A stretch of 64,000 nt of DNA from an uncultured Prevotellaceae bacterium (GCA_946409635.1 CAMJXD010000001.1:62001-126000), one strand, 5' to 3'; shown: positions 45,701 through 54,125, counted from the stretch's first letter. Notes: generated by a model from the letters alone, not told the origin. Program-made: numbers and translations.

Positions 45701-47337
45701 TCAAGGTTAAGACCGTGACCGGCAGCTATGGCACAGGTAACGTCACCGTAGCATCGAGCAAGACCAGCGCCGTAGGCCACACCTTCGCCAAGGGCGAGAC
45801 CTATACCTGGACCGTGACCGGCAGTGCAGGTGACGTGATCACGCTGACCACAACCGACAGCAGCTACTCGCCCGACATGGCCCTGATTGAGGTCTATGTC
45901 GGCAACACCACGCTCAACGCTACCGAGACCGGCGATGCCACCGCACGCACCATCACTGGCATCACCAACAAGTACTACACCGTTCAGAACCTGACCGCCG
46001 GTGCCACCTACACCTATAAGGTGAAGGCCATCTACACCGACGGCAGCGAGAGCGCATGGAGTAACGAGCAGACCGTCACCCTCAAGGAGGAAGAGCCTGC
46101 TGCCACCCCGACGCTGACGGTAACCCCGACCAGCCTGAGCATGACGGCCAACGTGGGTGCCACCAAGACCGCTACCTTTAAGGTGACCGGTGCCGACCTC
46201 ACTGGCAATGTTACCCTGAGCCTGAGCGGTGCCAGCGTCTTCAGCATCTCGACAACGAGCATCACAGCCGCCAATGCCGCCAACGGTGTGAACGTGACCG
46301 TGACCTACGCGCCCACAGCCTATGGCACACAGACGGCCACCGTGACCGTCGCCAGCTCGGGAGCAACGAGCAAGACCGTTGCCCTGACCGGTAACGCCAC
46401 CATCACCAAGTCGACTCCTGTACTGAATGCCGCTACCAACATCAGCAGCACCGGCTTCACCGCCAACTGGACCCACGACGTTGACGCATCGGCCGTATCG
46501 AGCTACACGCTCTATGGCACGTTGACGGCACAGCCCGGTGGCGACGATCCCGAGACGACCCTGCTGGGCACTATCGACGGCAGCCAGTACAGCGGCAGCT
46601 ATGCTACCATAACACTGACCTCGCCGTGGAGCGGCAGCAACGTCAAGGGCGGTAACGGCGCCGTTTACACCAAGAACAGCACCTCGAGCTGGTGGTGGAA
46701 CTCGACGACGACCTACGGCTACATCTACTTCACGATCCCGTCGGGTTACAGCAACGCCACCTTTACCGTCATGGTCACCACGGCCAACAGCAGCTACGGT
46801 ACCGGTAACGTGACCGTCAAGTCGGCCAAGACCAGCGCTGTGGGCCACACCTTCGCCAAGGGTGAGACCTATGCATGGACCGTAACCGGCAGCGCCGGTG
46901 ATGTCATCACCCTCTACTCGACCGACAGCAGCTACTCGCCTGACATGACACTGATTCAGGTCTATGCCGGCACGGCATCGCTCAATGCCACCGCAACGGG
47001 TGACAACACCGACTTTGTAATCACCGACATCGAAGCCGGCAGCACGGGCATCACCCTGAGCAACCTGGTTGAAGGCGGTACCTACAGCTACTACCTCGTG
47101 GCCAACTATGTTGACGGCACCACCGCCACCAGCAACACCCAGGAGGTAACGCTCGTGAGCGTGAACATGGGCAACCAGACCGCCATCACCTCGATTGCCA
47201 GCGACGGCGACGAGATTGAGTCGGTAACCTATGTGAACATGAACGGTGTTCAGAGCAAGGAGCCGTTTGAGGGCGTCAACATCGTGGTAACCCGCTACCG
47301 CAGCGGCGCTGTGAAGAGCAGCAAAGTCCTGTTCTGA
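42790..47337 (+). CDS. Secreted C10 (streptopain-type) cysteine peptidase with Ig/FN3-like repeats and T9SS-type tail
   Basis: 1515 residues. Signal peptide 1-19; Spi-type propeptide ~20-150; C10 peptidase ~155-395 with catalytic Cys176 in TGCPATSASMVFHYW, His340 in GGGHAFNVDGY and the conserved NFGWSGDGNAW. Then three Ig-like domains (about 398-497, 758-855, 1105-1202, each beginning near TPTLxVxPxSL) alternate with three FN3-like regions, the last two holding a jelly-roll-like insert that starts TIDGSQY. The C-terminal ~50 residues (YVNMNGVQSKEPFEG...VKSSKVLF) are a short T9SS-type sorting tail. C10 enzymes act as secreted proteases, some as virulence factors. The repeats are very similar to each other at DNA level. 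Substrate unknown. Confidence 0.9.
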   Translation: MKKLLFFLSAILMGMSLSAAPVDQATAMMKAQRFLANEFYAGRFMAPSAIQPVLLKAEMGNVKMRGPVYYIYNTTTTFVVVAGDDRAEEILMVGDRPLRDINDLPLGMKDLLGQYKDQIMFLQENPNLKSNTLLANPGNTKLRAGTYGPLLTAIWDQSAPFYNQCKFGSYQCLTGCPATSASMVFHYWKYPTAATPAVPGYTSTISYSSYGSKSYTHSALPSTTFDWANMLDDYTGSYTTAQGNAVATLMHYVGQAERMGYGTSAAGGSGVSVDSVCNIRDAFTFFGYDSSTTRFVKKTSAYSGGTTLYSDTQWAALIQEEMAAGRPIVFCAVSTNGGGHAFNVDGYNSSTNKYHVNFGWSGDGNAWCSLNSFGYSSYNFNVYQQMVIGIQPPSGSTATPTLSVSPSSLSFSTTAGQTVTKTFTVTGTNLTGNVTLTKTDANGVYTISPSTISASAAASGATVTVTYKPTAAGTHSGSIAITSSGATSKTVSLSGTAAAAALETYTPVMSAANSSYITTNSFRANWTDQTTSSNVSSYTLQVTEKGSTPAVSQLASIDLSGVTQVTNSDGYLSDVSSNITSYLGTGWSASTYVYANTGMLITGGNLVSPTYSLNGYSKVTVKVTAYSYYSSYYGNATLSVGTGSQTKTQALTDNSTEYTFVLNCSTSDQVTIGSTSNYISVSKIEIIAGDATVNSFNASESGGETSRTITGITNKYYTVQNLKEGATFVYKVKAIYTDGTSSAWSNEQEVTLNEATVATPTLTVTPTSLNMSAYTGETATATFKVTGADLTGNVTLTKSGSSVFSITPTTITAANAANGVNVTVTYAPTATGTQTGTITIASTGAESKTVSLTGTATTAPITTYTPVMSAANSSYVTSSSFRADWTDQTASANVASYTLQVNGQGGSTPSTTTLLGTIDGSQYTGSYKSITLSSPWGGTNVKGGNSAVYFTKSGKITFTIPSGYSNATFSVKVKTVTGSYGTGNVTVASSKTSAVGHTFAKGETYTWTVTGSAGDVITLTTTDSSYSPDMALIEVYVGNTTLNATETGDATARTITGITNKYYTVQNLTAGATYTYKVKAIYTDGSESAWSNEQTVTLKEEEPAATPTLTVTPTSLSMTANVGATKTATFKVTGADLTGNVTLSLSGASVFSISTTSITAANAANGVNVTVTYAPTAYGTQTATVTVASSGATSKTVALTGNATITKSTPVLNAATNISSTGFTANWTHDVDASAVSSYTLYGTLTAQPGGDDPETTLLGTIDGSQYSGSYATITLTSPWSGSNVKGGNGAVYTKNSTSSWWWNSTTTYGYIYFTIPSGYSNATFTVMVTTANSSYGTGNVTVKSAKTSAVGHTFAKGETYAWTVTGSAGDVITLYSTDSSYSPDMTLIQVYAGTASLNATATGDNTDFVITDIEAGSTGITLSNLVEGGTYSYYLVANYVDGTTATSNTQEVTLVSVNMGNQTAITSIASDGDEIESVTYVNMNGVQSKEPFEGVNIVVTRYRSGAVKSSKVLF

Positions 47338-47384
47338 AACCACTGACCGGTATCTCGACGATACCGACTAGAAATCACTGAATG

Positions 47385-47416
47385 TGAGGGCGGCGCCCAT
47401 CGTGGTGCCGCCCTCA
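47385..47416 (+). terminator. Terminator of the C10 peptidase gene
   Basis: TGAGGGCGGC (47385-47394) pairs with GCCGCCCTCA (47407-47416); the stem continues inward with a G-T wobble and two G-C pairs. T-rich sequence follows. Confidence 0.8.
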
Positions 47417-47464
47417 TGTTATGTTTATAGGTAATCTTAATATGCTAAAAAAGTTGAAAAACCA

Positions 47465-47494
47465 AGAAAACTTTTGGAGTTTTAAAAGTTTTCT
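47465..47494. promoter_or_regulatory. Palindromic operator candidate in the tetR promoter
   Basis: AGAAAACTTTT (47465-47475) and AAAAGTTTTCT (47484-47494) are perfect 11-bp inverted arms around an 8-base spacer. The left arm overlaps the -33 TTTG (47473-47476) and the right arm ends one base before the -7 box, so a bound dimer would block the promoter. Confidence 0.65.
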
Positions 47495-47503
47495 ATAATT
47501 TTG
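47473..47503 (+). promoter_or_regulatory. Promoter of the tetR-RND efflux operon
   Basis: TTTG (47473-47476), 19-base spacer, TAATTTTG (47496-47503), an exact consensus match, 28 bases before the tetR ATG. Confidence 0.82.
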
Positions 47504-47531
47504 CACCCCAAATTCAGTATATTACCATCAA

Positions 47532-48146
47532 ATGGATATCAGAGAGCGAATCATTACTGAGTGCAACAAGATGCTGATGAGCGTGGGTCCCGCGTCGATG
47601 ACGATGGACGACGTGGCACATGCCTGCGGTATATCCAAGCGCACATTATACGAGACCTTTCCCGACAAGCGCACCCTCATATTGGAGTGCCTGCGCCATG
47701 AGCATGAGGTCAAGAACGCCGAGGTCGAGCAGATATTTGCCACCTCGGATAATTGTTTTGAAGCCATGTTCAGGGTTTACACCCGCGCCAGGTCGATGTA
47801 TGAGAAGACGTCGGTAGCGTTTGTCAACGACATCAAGCGACTGTACCCCGACATCTTTGAGCAACACATCAACAGCGAGAAGGCCACAGTCGACGGTCTC
47901 ACGCGTGTCCTGCGCAAGGCTCAGGAGCAGGGACTGGTCATCAATCGCATCAATCCCGAGATTGCGGCCTACCTGTTCGTAATCTCGATACGCGAGGTGC
48001 ACAACTCGACCAATGCAGCAAAGTATGGCTTTAAGCAGGCCGACGTGTTTGACCACGTGTTCATCAGCTTCCTGCGTGGTGTGGCCACCATCAAGGGCAT
48101 CGAGATGATTGAATATCTCGAGCAACAACAAGCGCAAAATCAATAA
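47532..48146 (+). CDS. TetR/AcrR family transcriptional regulator
   Basis: 204 residues. The N-terminal helix-turn-helix is typical: SMTMDDVAHACGISKRTLYETFPDKRTLI (about residues 22-50). The C-terminal ligand-binding half is helical and not close to a named type. As first gene of the operon, 12 bases before the TolC gene, it likely represses its own promoter until an efflux substrate binds; the palindrome at 47465-47494 is a fitting operator. Ligand unknown. Confidence 0.92.
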   Translation: MDIRERIITECNKMLMSVGPASMTMDDVAHACGISKRTLYETFPDKRTLILECLRHEHEVKNAEVEQIFATSDNCFEAMFRVYTRARSMYEKTSVAFVNDIKRLYPDIFEQHINSEKATVDGLTRVLRKAQEQGLVINRINPEIAAYLFVISIREVHNSTNAAKYGFKQADVFDHVFISFLRGVATIKGIEMIEYLEQQQAQNQ

Positions 48147-48158
48147 AACCACAATACA

Positions 48159-49499
48159 ATGTTCAACAAAAAGCTTTTCTACATTATTGTATTAATGTTA
48201 ACAGGCAATGCCGTGGGCGCACATGCCCAACTGGCACTATCACTCGACGAGTGCATACAGATTGCCCTGAACGACAACCCCACCATCAAGGTCAAGGAGA
48301 TGGAAATCACCCGCGTAGACTACAGCCGCAAGGAGGTGATCGCACAGCTGTTGCCGACAATCAACCTGGCCGGCCAGTACACCCGCAACCTCTCGTTGCA
48401 GACGATGTACATGGACACGCCTAACGGCACCATGGCCATCAAAATGGGTAGCGACAACACCCATGCTGCCGGTTTCCAGGCACAGATTCCCCTGGTAGTG
48501 CCCCAGCTGTGGAAGTCGATCAAGCTCAGCGAGAACCAGATCTTGCAGAACATGGAATCGGCCCGTGCCAACAAGTTGTCGCTGGTCAACCAGGTGGAAA
48601 AAGCCTACTACGCCCTGCTGCTGGCACAGGACAGCAAGCGCGTGATCGAGGAGAACCACGCCACAGCCCAGTTGAACGCCGACATCTTCAAGAAGAAATT
48701 TGACCTGGGAGCAGCGTCGGAGTACGACGTGCTGCGTGCCAACGTCGCCGTGACCAACCTGGAGCCATCGATTCTCGAGGCCGAGAACTCGATCAATGCC
48801 CTGAAACTGCAACTCAAGCTCCTGATGGGCATGGACGTGAGCACCGATTTCATGCCGAGCCAGCAACTGGACAACTTCAGGGGCGACATGTATGTGCGTG
48901 CCCTGAACAACAGCCTGGGTGTTGACACCACGCTGGCCAACAACACGAGCCTCAAGTCGCTGGACCTGCAGACCGACTACCTGAAGAAGGCCCTCGACGT
49001 GCAGAAGATGGCATGGTACCCCACCCTGAGCGGCAGTGCTAGCCTGATGTGGCACTCGATGAACAATGGCAGCCCCTTCTCGGGACTGCGCTGGAGCCGC
49101 GCTTCCAACGTGGGCCTGACCCTGGCATTCCCCATCTTCCAGGGCGGCCAGCGCTACTACAAGCAGAAGCAGGCCCAGATTGCCGTCGACGAGATGAAGT
49201 GGCAACGCGAGAACCTGGAGCGCAGCCTTCATGTGCAAGTGGCAACCCAGAACGACGTCATCTCCAAGAACCTGAAGCAGATCGAGAGCAACGAAGCCGG
49301 CGTGACCATGGCACAGAAGGCCAACGACATCATGCAACAGAGCTTCAAGATTGGAGCTGCCTCGTTTATCCAGCTGCGCGACACCGAGGATGCGCTGATG
49401 GCTGCCCGCCTGGCCTACTATCAGGCCATCTACAACTACCTGGTTGCCGAGAGCGACCTGGAGTATGTGCTGGGCAATACACACTACGTGAGGAATTAG
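48159..49499 (+). CDS. TolC family outer-membrane efflux protein
   Basis: 446 residues. The signal peptide ends AHAQL (about residue 24). The protein is made of the two TolC/OEP repeats, starting ALSLDECIQIALNDNPTIK, with long amphipathic helices (QVEKAYYALLLAQDSKRV) that form the periplasmic tunnel and short beta hairpins for the outer-membrane barrel. It forms the exit duct for the RND pump encoded downstream. It has no lipobox. Gap of 37 bases to the adaptor gene. Confidence 0.93.
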   Translation: MFNKKLFYIIVLMLTGNAVGAHAQLALSLDECIQIALNDNPTIKVKEMEITRVDYSRKEVIAQLLPTINLAGQYTRNLSLQTMYMDTPNGTMAIKMGSDNTHAAGFQAQIPLVVPQLWKSIKLSENQILQNMESARANKLSLVNQVEKAYYALLLAQDSKRVIEENHATAQLNADIFKKKFDLGAASEYDVLRANVAVTNLEPSILEAENSINALKLQLKLLMGMDVSTDFMPSQQLDNFRGDMYVRALNNSLGVDTTLANNTSLKSLDLQTDYLKKALDVQKMAWYPTLSGSASLMWHSMNNGSPFSGLRWSRASNVGLTLAFPIFQGGQRYYKQKQAQIAVDEMKWQRENLERSLHVQVATQNDVISKNLKQIESNEAGVTMAQKANDIMQQSFKIGAASFIQLRDTEDALMAARLAYYQAIYNYLVAESDLEYVLGNTHYVRN

Positions 49500-49536
49500 A
49501 AACCAGAAATTAATATCAACAAAATATCATCAAGAA

Positions 49537-50550
49537 ATGAAGACTAATAGACTTTTACCGATTGTGATGCTCGTGGTGGCACTGGCTTCCTGCTCTGGCA
49601 AGGAGGAGAAGAAAACCGTCGAAGTGAAGGAAGAACTTCCTATCGTCGAGGTGGTTACCGTGGGCGCTGAGGCCGTGAACCAGATGAGTGAGTACACTGG
49701 AACTGTCGAAGCATTCAAGACCAACAACATCTCGTCGAACAGCGGCTCACGCATCAAGCGCATCCTGGTGGACGTGGGCTCACGCGTGTCGCGTGGCCAG
49801 CGCCTGGTCATCCTGGACGACGTGAACATCGCCCAGCAGCAGATTGCCCTGTCCAACATCAAGCGCGAGCTTGACCGTGCCAAGGAACTGGTGAAAATAG
49901 GCGGAGGCACCCAGCAGCAGGTCGACCAGCTGCAGGCCCAGTACGACGCCAACGCGCGTGCCATCCGCACAATGCAGGAAAACACCGTGCTGACCTCCCC
50001 CGTGAGCGGCGTGGTGACCGCCAAGAACTATGACGCCGGCGACCTGCCCGCTGGTCTGCCCATCCTGACCATCGAGCAGCAGCAGCCGCTCAAGGTCATC
50101 GTCAACGTCAACGAGAGCGAGTACCCCAAGGTGAAACGCGGCATGCCCGTGACCGTGAAGTTTGACACCTACGGCGACGAGACCTTTAACGGTCAAGTAT
50201 ACCTGATTCATCCCACCATCGACGCCACGAGCCGCACCTTCCAGGTGGAGGTTGCCATCACCAACCGTGGCGACAAGGTGAGGACCGGCATGTTTGCACG
50301 CGTGAACTTCAACTACGGCAGCACTCAGAGCGTAGTCGTTCCTGACCGTGCTGTGCAGAAGCAGGTGGGCTCGGGCGTGCGCTACGTGTGGGTATACCAG
50401 GGCGGCGAGGTCGAGCTGCGTGAGGTTGAGCTGGGTCAGCGTCTGGAGGACCGCTACGAGGTCAAGGGCGGCTTGGCTGCAGGCAGCCAGGTTGTCATTG
50501 CCGGTGCATCACGCCTGACCGACGGTGCTAAAGTGGAACTCAAGAAATAA
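49537..50550 (+). CDS. RND efflux periplasmic adaptor (membrane fusion protein)
   Basis: 337 residues. Lipobox LASC with Cys19 anchors it to the membrane. The order is barrel-sandwich lipoyl half (about 55-85, RIKRILVDVGSRVSRGQRLVI), alpha hairpin (about 90-140), second lipoyl half (TSPVSGVVTAKNYDAGD), beta-barrel and membrane-proximal domain. It links the inner-membrane RND pump to the TolC duct. 15 bases separate it from the pump gene. Confidence 0.93.
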   Translation: MKTNRLLPIVMLVVALASCSGKEEKKTVEVKEELPIVEVVTVGAEAVNQMSEYTGTVEAFKTNNISSNSGSRIKRILVDVGSRVSRGQRLVILDDVNIAQQQIALSNIKRELDRAKELVKIGGGTQQQVDQLQAQYDANARAIRTMQENTVLTSPVSGVVTAKNYDAGDLPAGLPILTIEQQQPLKVIVNVNESEYPKVKRGMPVTVKFDTYGDETFNGQVYLIHPTIDATSRTFQVEVAITNRGDKVRTGMFARVNFNYGSTQSVVVPDRAVQKQVGSGVRYVWVYQGGEVELREVELGQRLEDRYEVKGGLAAGSQVVIAGASRLTDGAKVELKK

Positions 50551-50565
50551 TCTCTCCATAGCGTT

Positions 50566-53500
50566 ATGAGTCTATATTCCAGTTCAGTAAAACGACCGGT
50601 GACCACGACCCTGGTGTTTGTGGCACTGATTGTGCTGGGTCTGTTCTCACTCAAGAACCTGCCCATCGACCTGTTTCCCGACGTGGACACCAACACCATC
50701 ATGGTGATGACCTCCTATGCGGGCACCAGCGCCTCCGATATCGAGCAGAACGTGACTCGCCCGCTCGAGAACACTCTCAACTCGGTCGAACACCTCAAGC
50801 ACATCACCAGTAACAGTCGTGAGAACATCTCGATTGTGACCCTGGAGTTTGAATACGGCTATGACATCGAAGCGTTGACCAACGATGTGCGCGACAAGCT
50901 CGACATGGTGTCGAGCATGCTGCCCGACGATGCCAACACACCCATCATCTTCAAGTTCAGCAGCGACATGATTCCTATCGTGCTGCTGTCGGTTCAGGCT
51001 ACGCAGAGCATGCCCGGCCTGTACAAGATCCTGGACGAGAACGTGTCCAATCCGTTGGCACGAGTTGATGGTGTGGGTTCGGTATCGATCGCCGGCGCCC
51101 CCAAGCGAGAGGTGCACATCTACCTGGACCCCCTGCGCATGGAGGCTTACAACCTGAGTGTCGAGACCGTGGCCGCGCTTGTCGGTGCCGAGAACCGCAA
51201 CATTCCTGGCGGTACGTTTGACATCGGTAACGAGACCTATCCCCTGCGTGTCCAGGGTGAGTTCAGCGATCCCCAGCAGATGGGCGCCATGGTCGTGGGC
51301 ATGTCTCCCACCGGCGGCGTTGTGCACCTGCGCGACGTGGCCCGCATCGACGACTCGCTCGAGGAGCGCGCCCAGGAGAGCTACAACAACGGCCAGAAGG
51401 GTGCGATGATCATCGTTCAGAAGCAGTCAGGTGCCAACTCGGTACAGATTTCCACCAAGATTGCCGAGGAGTTGCCCAAGATTCAGAAGAATCTGCCCAG
51501 CGACATCAAGCTGGACTACATTGTCGACACGAGTGACAACATCCGCAACACCATCGGCTCGCTGGTCGAGACCGTGCTGTTCGCCCTGCTGTTTGTGGGC
51601 ATCGTGGTGTTTGTGTTCCTGGGCCGCTGGCGCGCCACCGTTATCGTGCTGGTGACGATTCCTATCTCGCTGATTGCCTCGTTCATCTACCTGTATGCCA
51701 CGGGCAACTCGCTGAACATCGTGTCGCTGTCGGCCCTGTCGATTGCCATCGGTATGGTGGTCGATGACGCCATTGTGGTGCTGGAGAACGTCACGACCCA
51801 CATCGAGCGCGGTTCGGCGCCCATGCAGGCCGCCGTCAACGGTACCAACGAGGTGGCACTGTCGGTAATGGCGTCGACGCTGACCCTGATTGCCGTGTTC
51901 TTCCCGCTGACGCTTGTCAAGGGTATGACCGGTGTGCTGTTCAAGCAGCTGGGCTGGATGGTGACCATCATGATGGTGTTGTCGCTCATCTGCGCCTTGA
52001 TGTTGACGCCCATGTTGTGCAGCCGCCTGCTGCGCCTGAACGTTACCGACACCACTATCTTCAAGAAGGTGTATGGCCCCATCCTGAAGGTGCTTGACAA
52101 GATTGACGACTTCTATGCCAAGGTGCTTGACATCTGCGTGGCCCACCGCTGGATTACAACGGCGACGGCCCTGGGCATCTTTGTGGCCTCGATGTTACTG
52201 ATGAAGTTCATCGGCACCGAGTTCTTCCCCACCAACGATAACAGCCGCCTGGGCGTGTCGCTGGAGCTGCCCATCGGCTCACGCGTTGACCTGGCCAAAG
52301 ACGTCAGTCAGCGCCTGTACAAGGAGTGGACCCAGAAGTATCCCGAGATCAAGGTGTTCAACTATACCGTGGGCCAAGCCAGCAGCGACAACACGTTCGC
52401 ATCGATGCAGAACAACGGCTCGCACATCATCTCGATGAACATCACCCTGGTCGATGCCGACAAGCGCAAGCGCGGCATCACCGAGATTGCCGGCCTGATG
52501 CGTGAAGACCTCAAGCAGTATCCCGAGCTCAAGAAAGCGCTGGTCAACGTCGGTGGCTCGCGTGGAGGCGGCATGAGCGGCCAGAGCACGCTCAACTATG
52601 AGATCTATGGTTACGACTTCACCAAGACCGACAGCGTGGCCCAGCGCCTGAAGCGCATTCTCGAGAGCGTTCCCGGTGCAGCCGACATCAACATCAGCCG
52701 CAGCGACTACCAGCCTGAGTACCACGTTGACTTTGACCGCGAGAAGCTGGCGCTGTATGGCCTGAACCTGAGCACCGCCGCCACAGCGCTGCGCAACCGC
52801 ATCAACGGCACGACGGCGAGCTACTTCCGCGAGGACGGTATGGAGTATGACATCAAGGTGATGTATGACCCCGAGCACCGCCGCAGCATCAGCGACATCG
52901 AGAACATCATGCTCTATAACTCGATGGGACAGGGCGTTCGCCTCAAGGAGGTGGGCAACGTTGTTGAGCGCTTCTATCCGCCCACCATCGAGCGCAAGGA
53001 CCGCGAGCGCATCATCACCGTGTCGACCGTCGTCCAGGGACGCCCCATGAGTGATGTGATTGCCGATGCCCAGCCCCTGATCGACAAGATGGACAAGCCG
53101 GCCGAGGTGAGCATCGACCTGAGCGGTAGCTACGAGGACCAGCAGGACTCGTTCGGCGACCTGGGTATCCTGGCTATCCTCATCATCATGCTCGTGTACA
53201 TGGTTATGGCAGGCCAGTTTGAGTCGTTCACCTACCCCGCTATCATCATGACGTCGATCTTGTTTGCCTTCTCGGGTATCGTGATCATCCTGTTGCTCAC
53301 GGGAACCAACCTGAACGTGATGTCGATGATCGGTGCCATCATGTTGATTGGTATTGTGGTGAAAAACGGTATTGTGCTCATTGACTACATCAACCTGAAC
53401 CGTGAGCGTGGCATGAGCATTCGACGGGCCGTGATCAACGGCGGCCACTCGCGTCTGCGCCCCGTGCTGATGACTTCGCTCACGACCATCCTGGGTATGG

Positions 53501-53697
53501 TTCCCATGGCCATTGGTACCGGTGTGGGTAGCGAGATGTGGCGCCCGATGGGCACCGCCGTCATCGGCGGCTTGACGATGTCCACGTTGATGACCCTGCT
53601 GTTCGTGCCCACGATGTACACCATCTTTGCACTGACAGGCATTCGTCGCACCCGCAAGAAAATGAGCAAGGAACACTTGCAATCAATCAAGAATTAG
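50566..53697 (+). CDS. RND efflux permease, HAE1-like (AcrB type)
   Basis: 1043 residues, the normal size for an AcrB-type proton-driven pump with 12 transmembrane helices and two large periplasmic loops. The proton-relay pair is present in helix 4 as GMVVDDAIVVLEN. Other family blocks are NLPIDLFPDVDTNTI, GTEFFPTNDNSRLGVS and, near the end, GIVVKNGIVLIDYINLNR. It probably exports drugs, bile acids or other toxic amphiphiles; HAE1 rather than the metal-exporting HME type is suggested by the double Asp and lack of metal-site Met clusters that I can see. Confidence 0.93.
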   Translation: MSLYSSSVKRPVTTTLVFVALIVLGLFSLKNLPIDLFPDVDTNTIMVMTSYAGTSASDIEQNVTRPLENTLNSVEHLKHITSNSRENISIVTLEFEYGYDIEALTNDVRDKLDMVSSMLPDDANTPIIFKFSSDMIPIVLLSVQATQSMPGLYKILDENVSNPLARVDGVGSVSIAGAPKREVHIYLDPLRMEAYNLSVETVAALVGAENRNIPGGTFDIGNETYPLRVQGEFSDPQQMGAMVVGMSPTGGVVHLRDVARIDDSLEERAQESYNNGQKGAMIIVQKQSGANSVQISTKIAEELPKIQKNLPSDIKLDYIVDTSDNIRNTIGSLVETVLFALLFVGIVVFVFLGRWRATVIVLVTIPISLIASFIYLYATGNSLNIVSLSALSIAIGMVVDDAIVVLENVTTHIERGSAPMQAAVNGTNEVALSVMASTLTLIAVFFPLTLVKGMTGVLFKQLGWMVTIMMVLSLICALMLTPMLCSRLLRLNVTDTTIFKKVYGPILKVLDKIDDFYAKVLDICVAHRWITTATALGIFVASMLLMKFIGTEFFPTNDNSRLGVSLELPIGSRVDLAKDVSQRLYKEWTQKYPEIKVFNYTVGQASSDNTFASMQNNGSHIISMNITLVDADKRKRGITEIAGLMREDLKQYPELKKALVNVGGSRGGGMSGQSTLNYEIYGYDFTKTDSVAQRLKRILESVPGAADINISRSDYQPEYHVDFDREKLALYGLNLSTAATALRNRINGTTASYFREDGMEYDIKVMYDPEHRRSISDIENIMLYNSMGQGVRLKEVGNVVERFYPPTIERKDRERIITVSTVVQGRPMSDVIADAQPLIDKMDKPAEVSIDLSGSYEDQQDSFGDLGILAILIIMLVYMVMAGQFESFTYPAIIMTSILFAFSGIVIILLLTGTNLNVMSMIGAIMLIGIVVKNGIVLIDYINLNRERGMSIRRAVINGGHSRLRPVLMTSLTTILGMVPMAIGTGVGSEMWRPMGTAVIGGLTMSTLMTLLFVPTMYTIFALTGIRRTRKKMSKEHLQSIKN

Positions 53698-53703
53698 GCC
53701 TAC

Positions 53704-53752
53704 CCTAAAAACTAAGGACTAAGGACTAAAAACCAAGGACCAAAAACCAAAA
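53704..53752. repeat. Seven heptamer tandem repeats between the RND gene and the PII-like gene
   Basis: Seven 7-bp units start at 53704, 53711, 53718, 53725, 53732, 53739 and 53746: types ACTAAGG, ACTAAAA, ACCAAGG and ACCAAAA. On the minus strand the units read TTAGTCC or TTGGTTT. The array starts six bases after the RND stop and ends four bases before the next ATG. Confidence 0.88.
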
Positions 53753-53756
53753 CAAT

Positions 53757-54050
53757 ATGAAAGCGATATTTATAGCCTTTGACGAGGCCTACTATGACCG
53801 CATTGTCGAGAGGTTGAACCTGCTCAACTGCCGTGGCTTCACCGGCTGGCGCGAGGTGCAGGGCCGTGGCAGCAAGACGGGCGAGCCCCACTATGCCACC
53901 CACGCCTGGCCCTCGATTGCCTCGGCCATCCTGACCGTTGTCGACGACAGCCGTGTGGACGTTGTCCTCGACGAGCTGCACCAGATGGACATGGCGACCC
54001 CCAAGCTGGGACTGCGCGCCTTTGTGCTCCCGGTAGAGCGCACCATCTAG
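53757..54050 (+). CDS. PII-like protein linked to an RND pump
   Basis: 97 residues, the PII/CutA size class. The beta-alpha-beta opening MKAIFIAFDEAYYDRIVERLNLL, then GFTGWREVQGRGSKTGEPHYAT, which lies where PII proteins carry the T-loop, and the second half AILTVVDDSRVDVVLDELHQMD fit a PII-like ferredoxin fold. PII-like genes next to RND pumps are known (the PII-NG group is linked to heavy-metal RND pumps). The residues for ATP binding in classical PII are not evident, so the ligand is open. It closes the operon, after a 59-base gap with heptamer repeats. Confidence 0.72.
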   Translation: MKAIFIAFDEAYYDRIVERLNLLNCRGFTGWREVQGRGSKTGEPHYATHAWPSIASAILTVVDDSRVDVVLDELHQMDMATPKLGLRAFVLPVERTI

Positions 54051-54089
54051 ACATACTCTATAGCGAGACTGATACTCACTATCCTGCTG

Positions 54090-54125
54090 TCAAGGCTTGC
54101 CTTCCCCCTTTGAGGCAAGCCTTGA
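54090..54125 (+). terminator. Terminator of the efflux operon
   Basis: TCAAGGCTTGCCT (54090-54102) pairs perfectly with AGGCAAGCCTTGA (54113-54125), 13 bp with a 10-nt pyrimidine-rich loop. Confidence 0.88.

Noticed and set aside
45424-47343. 639-codon frame opposite the C10 peptidase repeats
   Set aside because: Arises from the low-complexity Thr/Ser/Gly codons of the repeats; no start context or family match.
53704-53752. CRISPR array
   Set aside because: Units are 7 bp with no spacers; no cas genes in the window.
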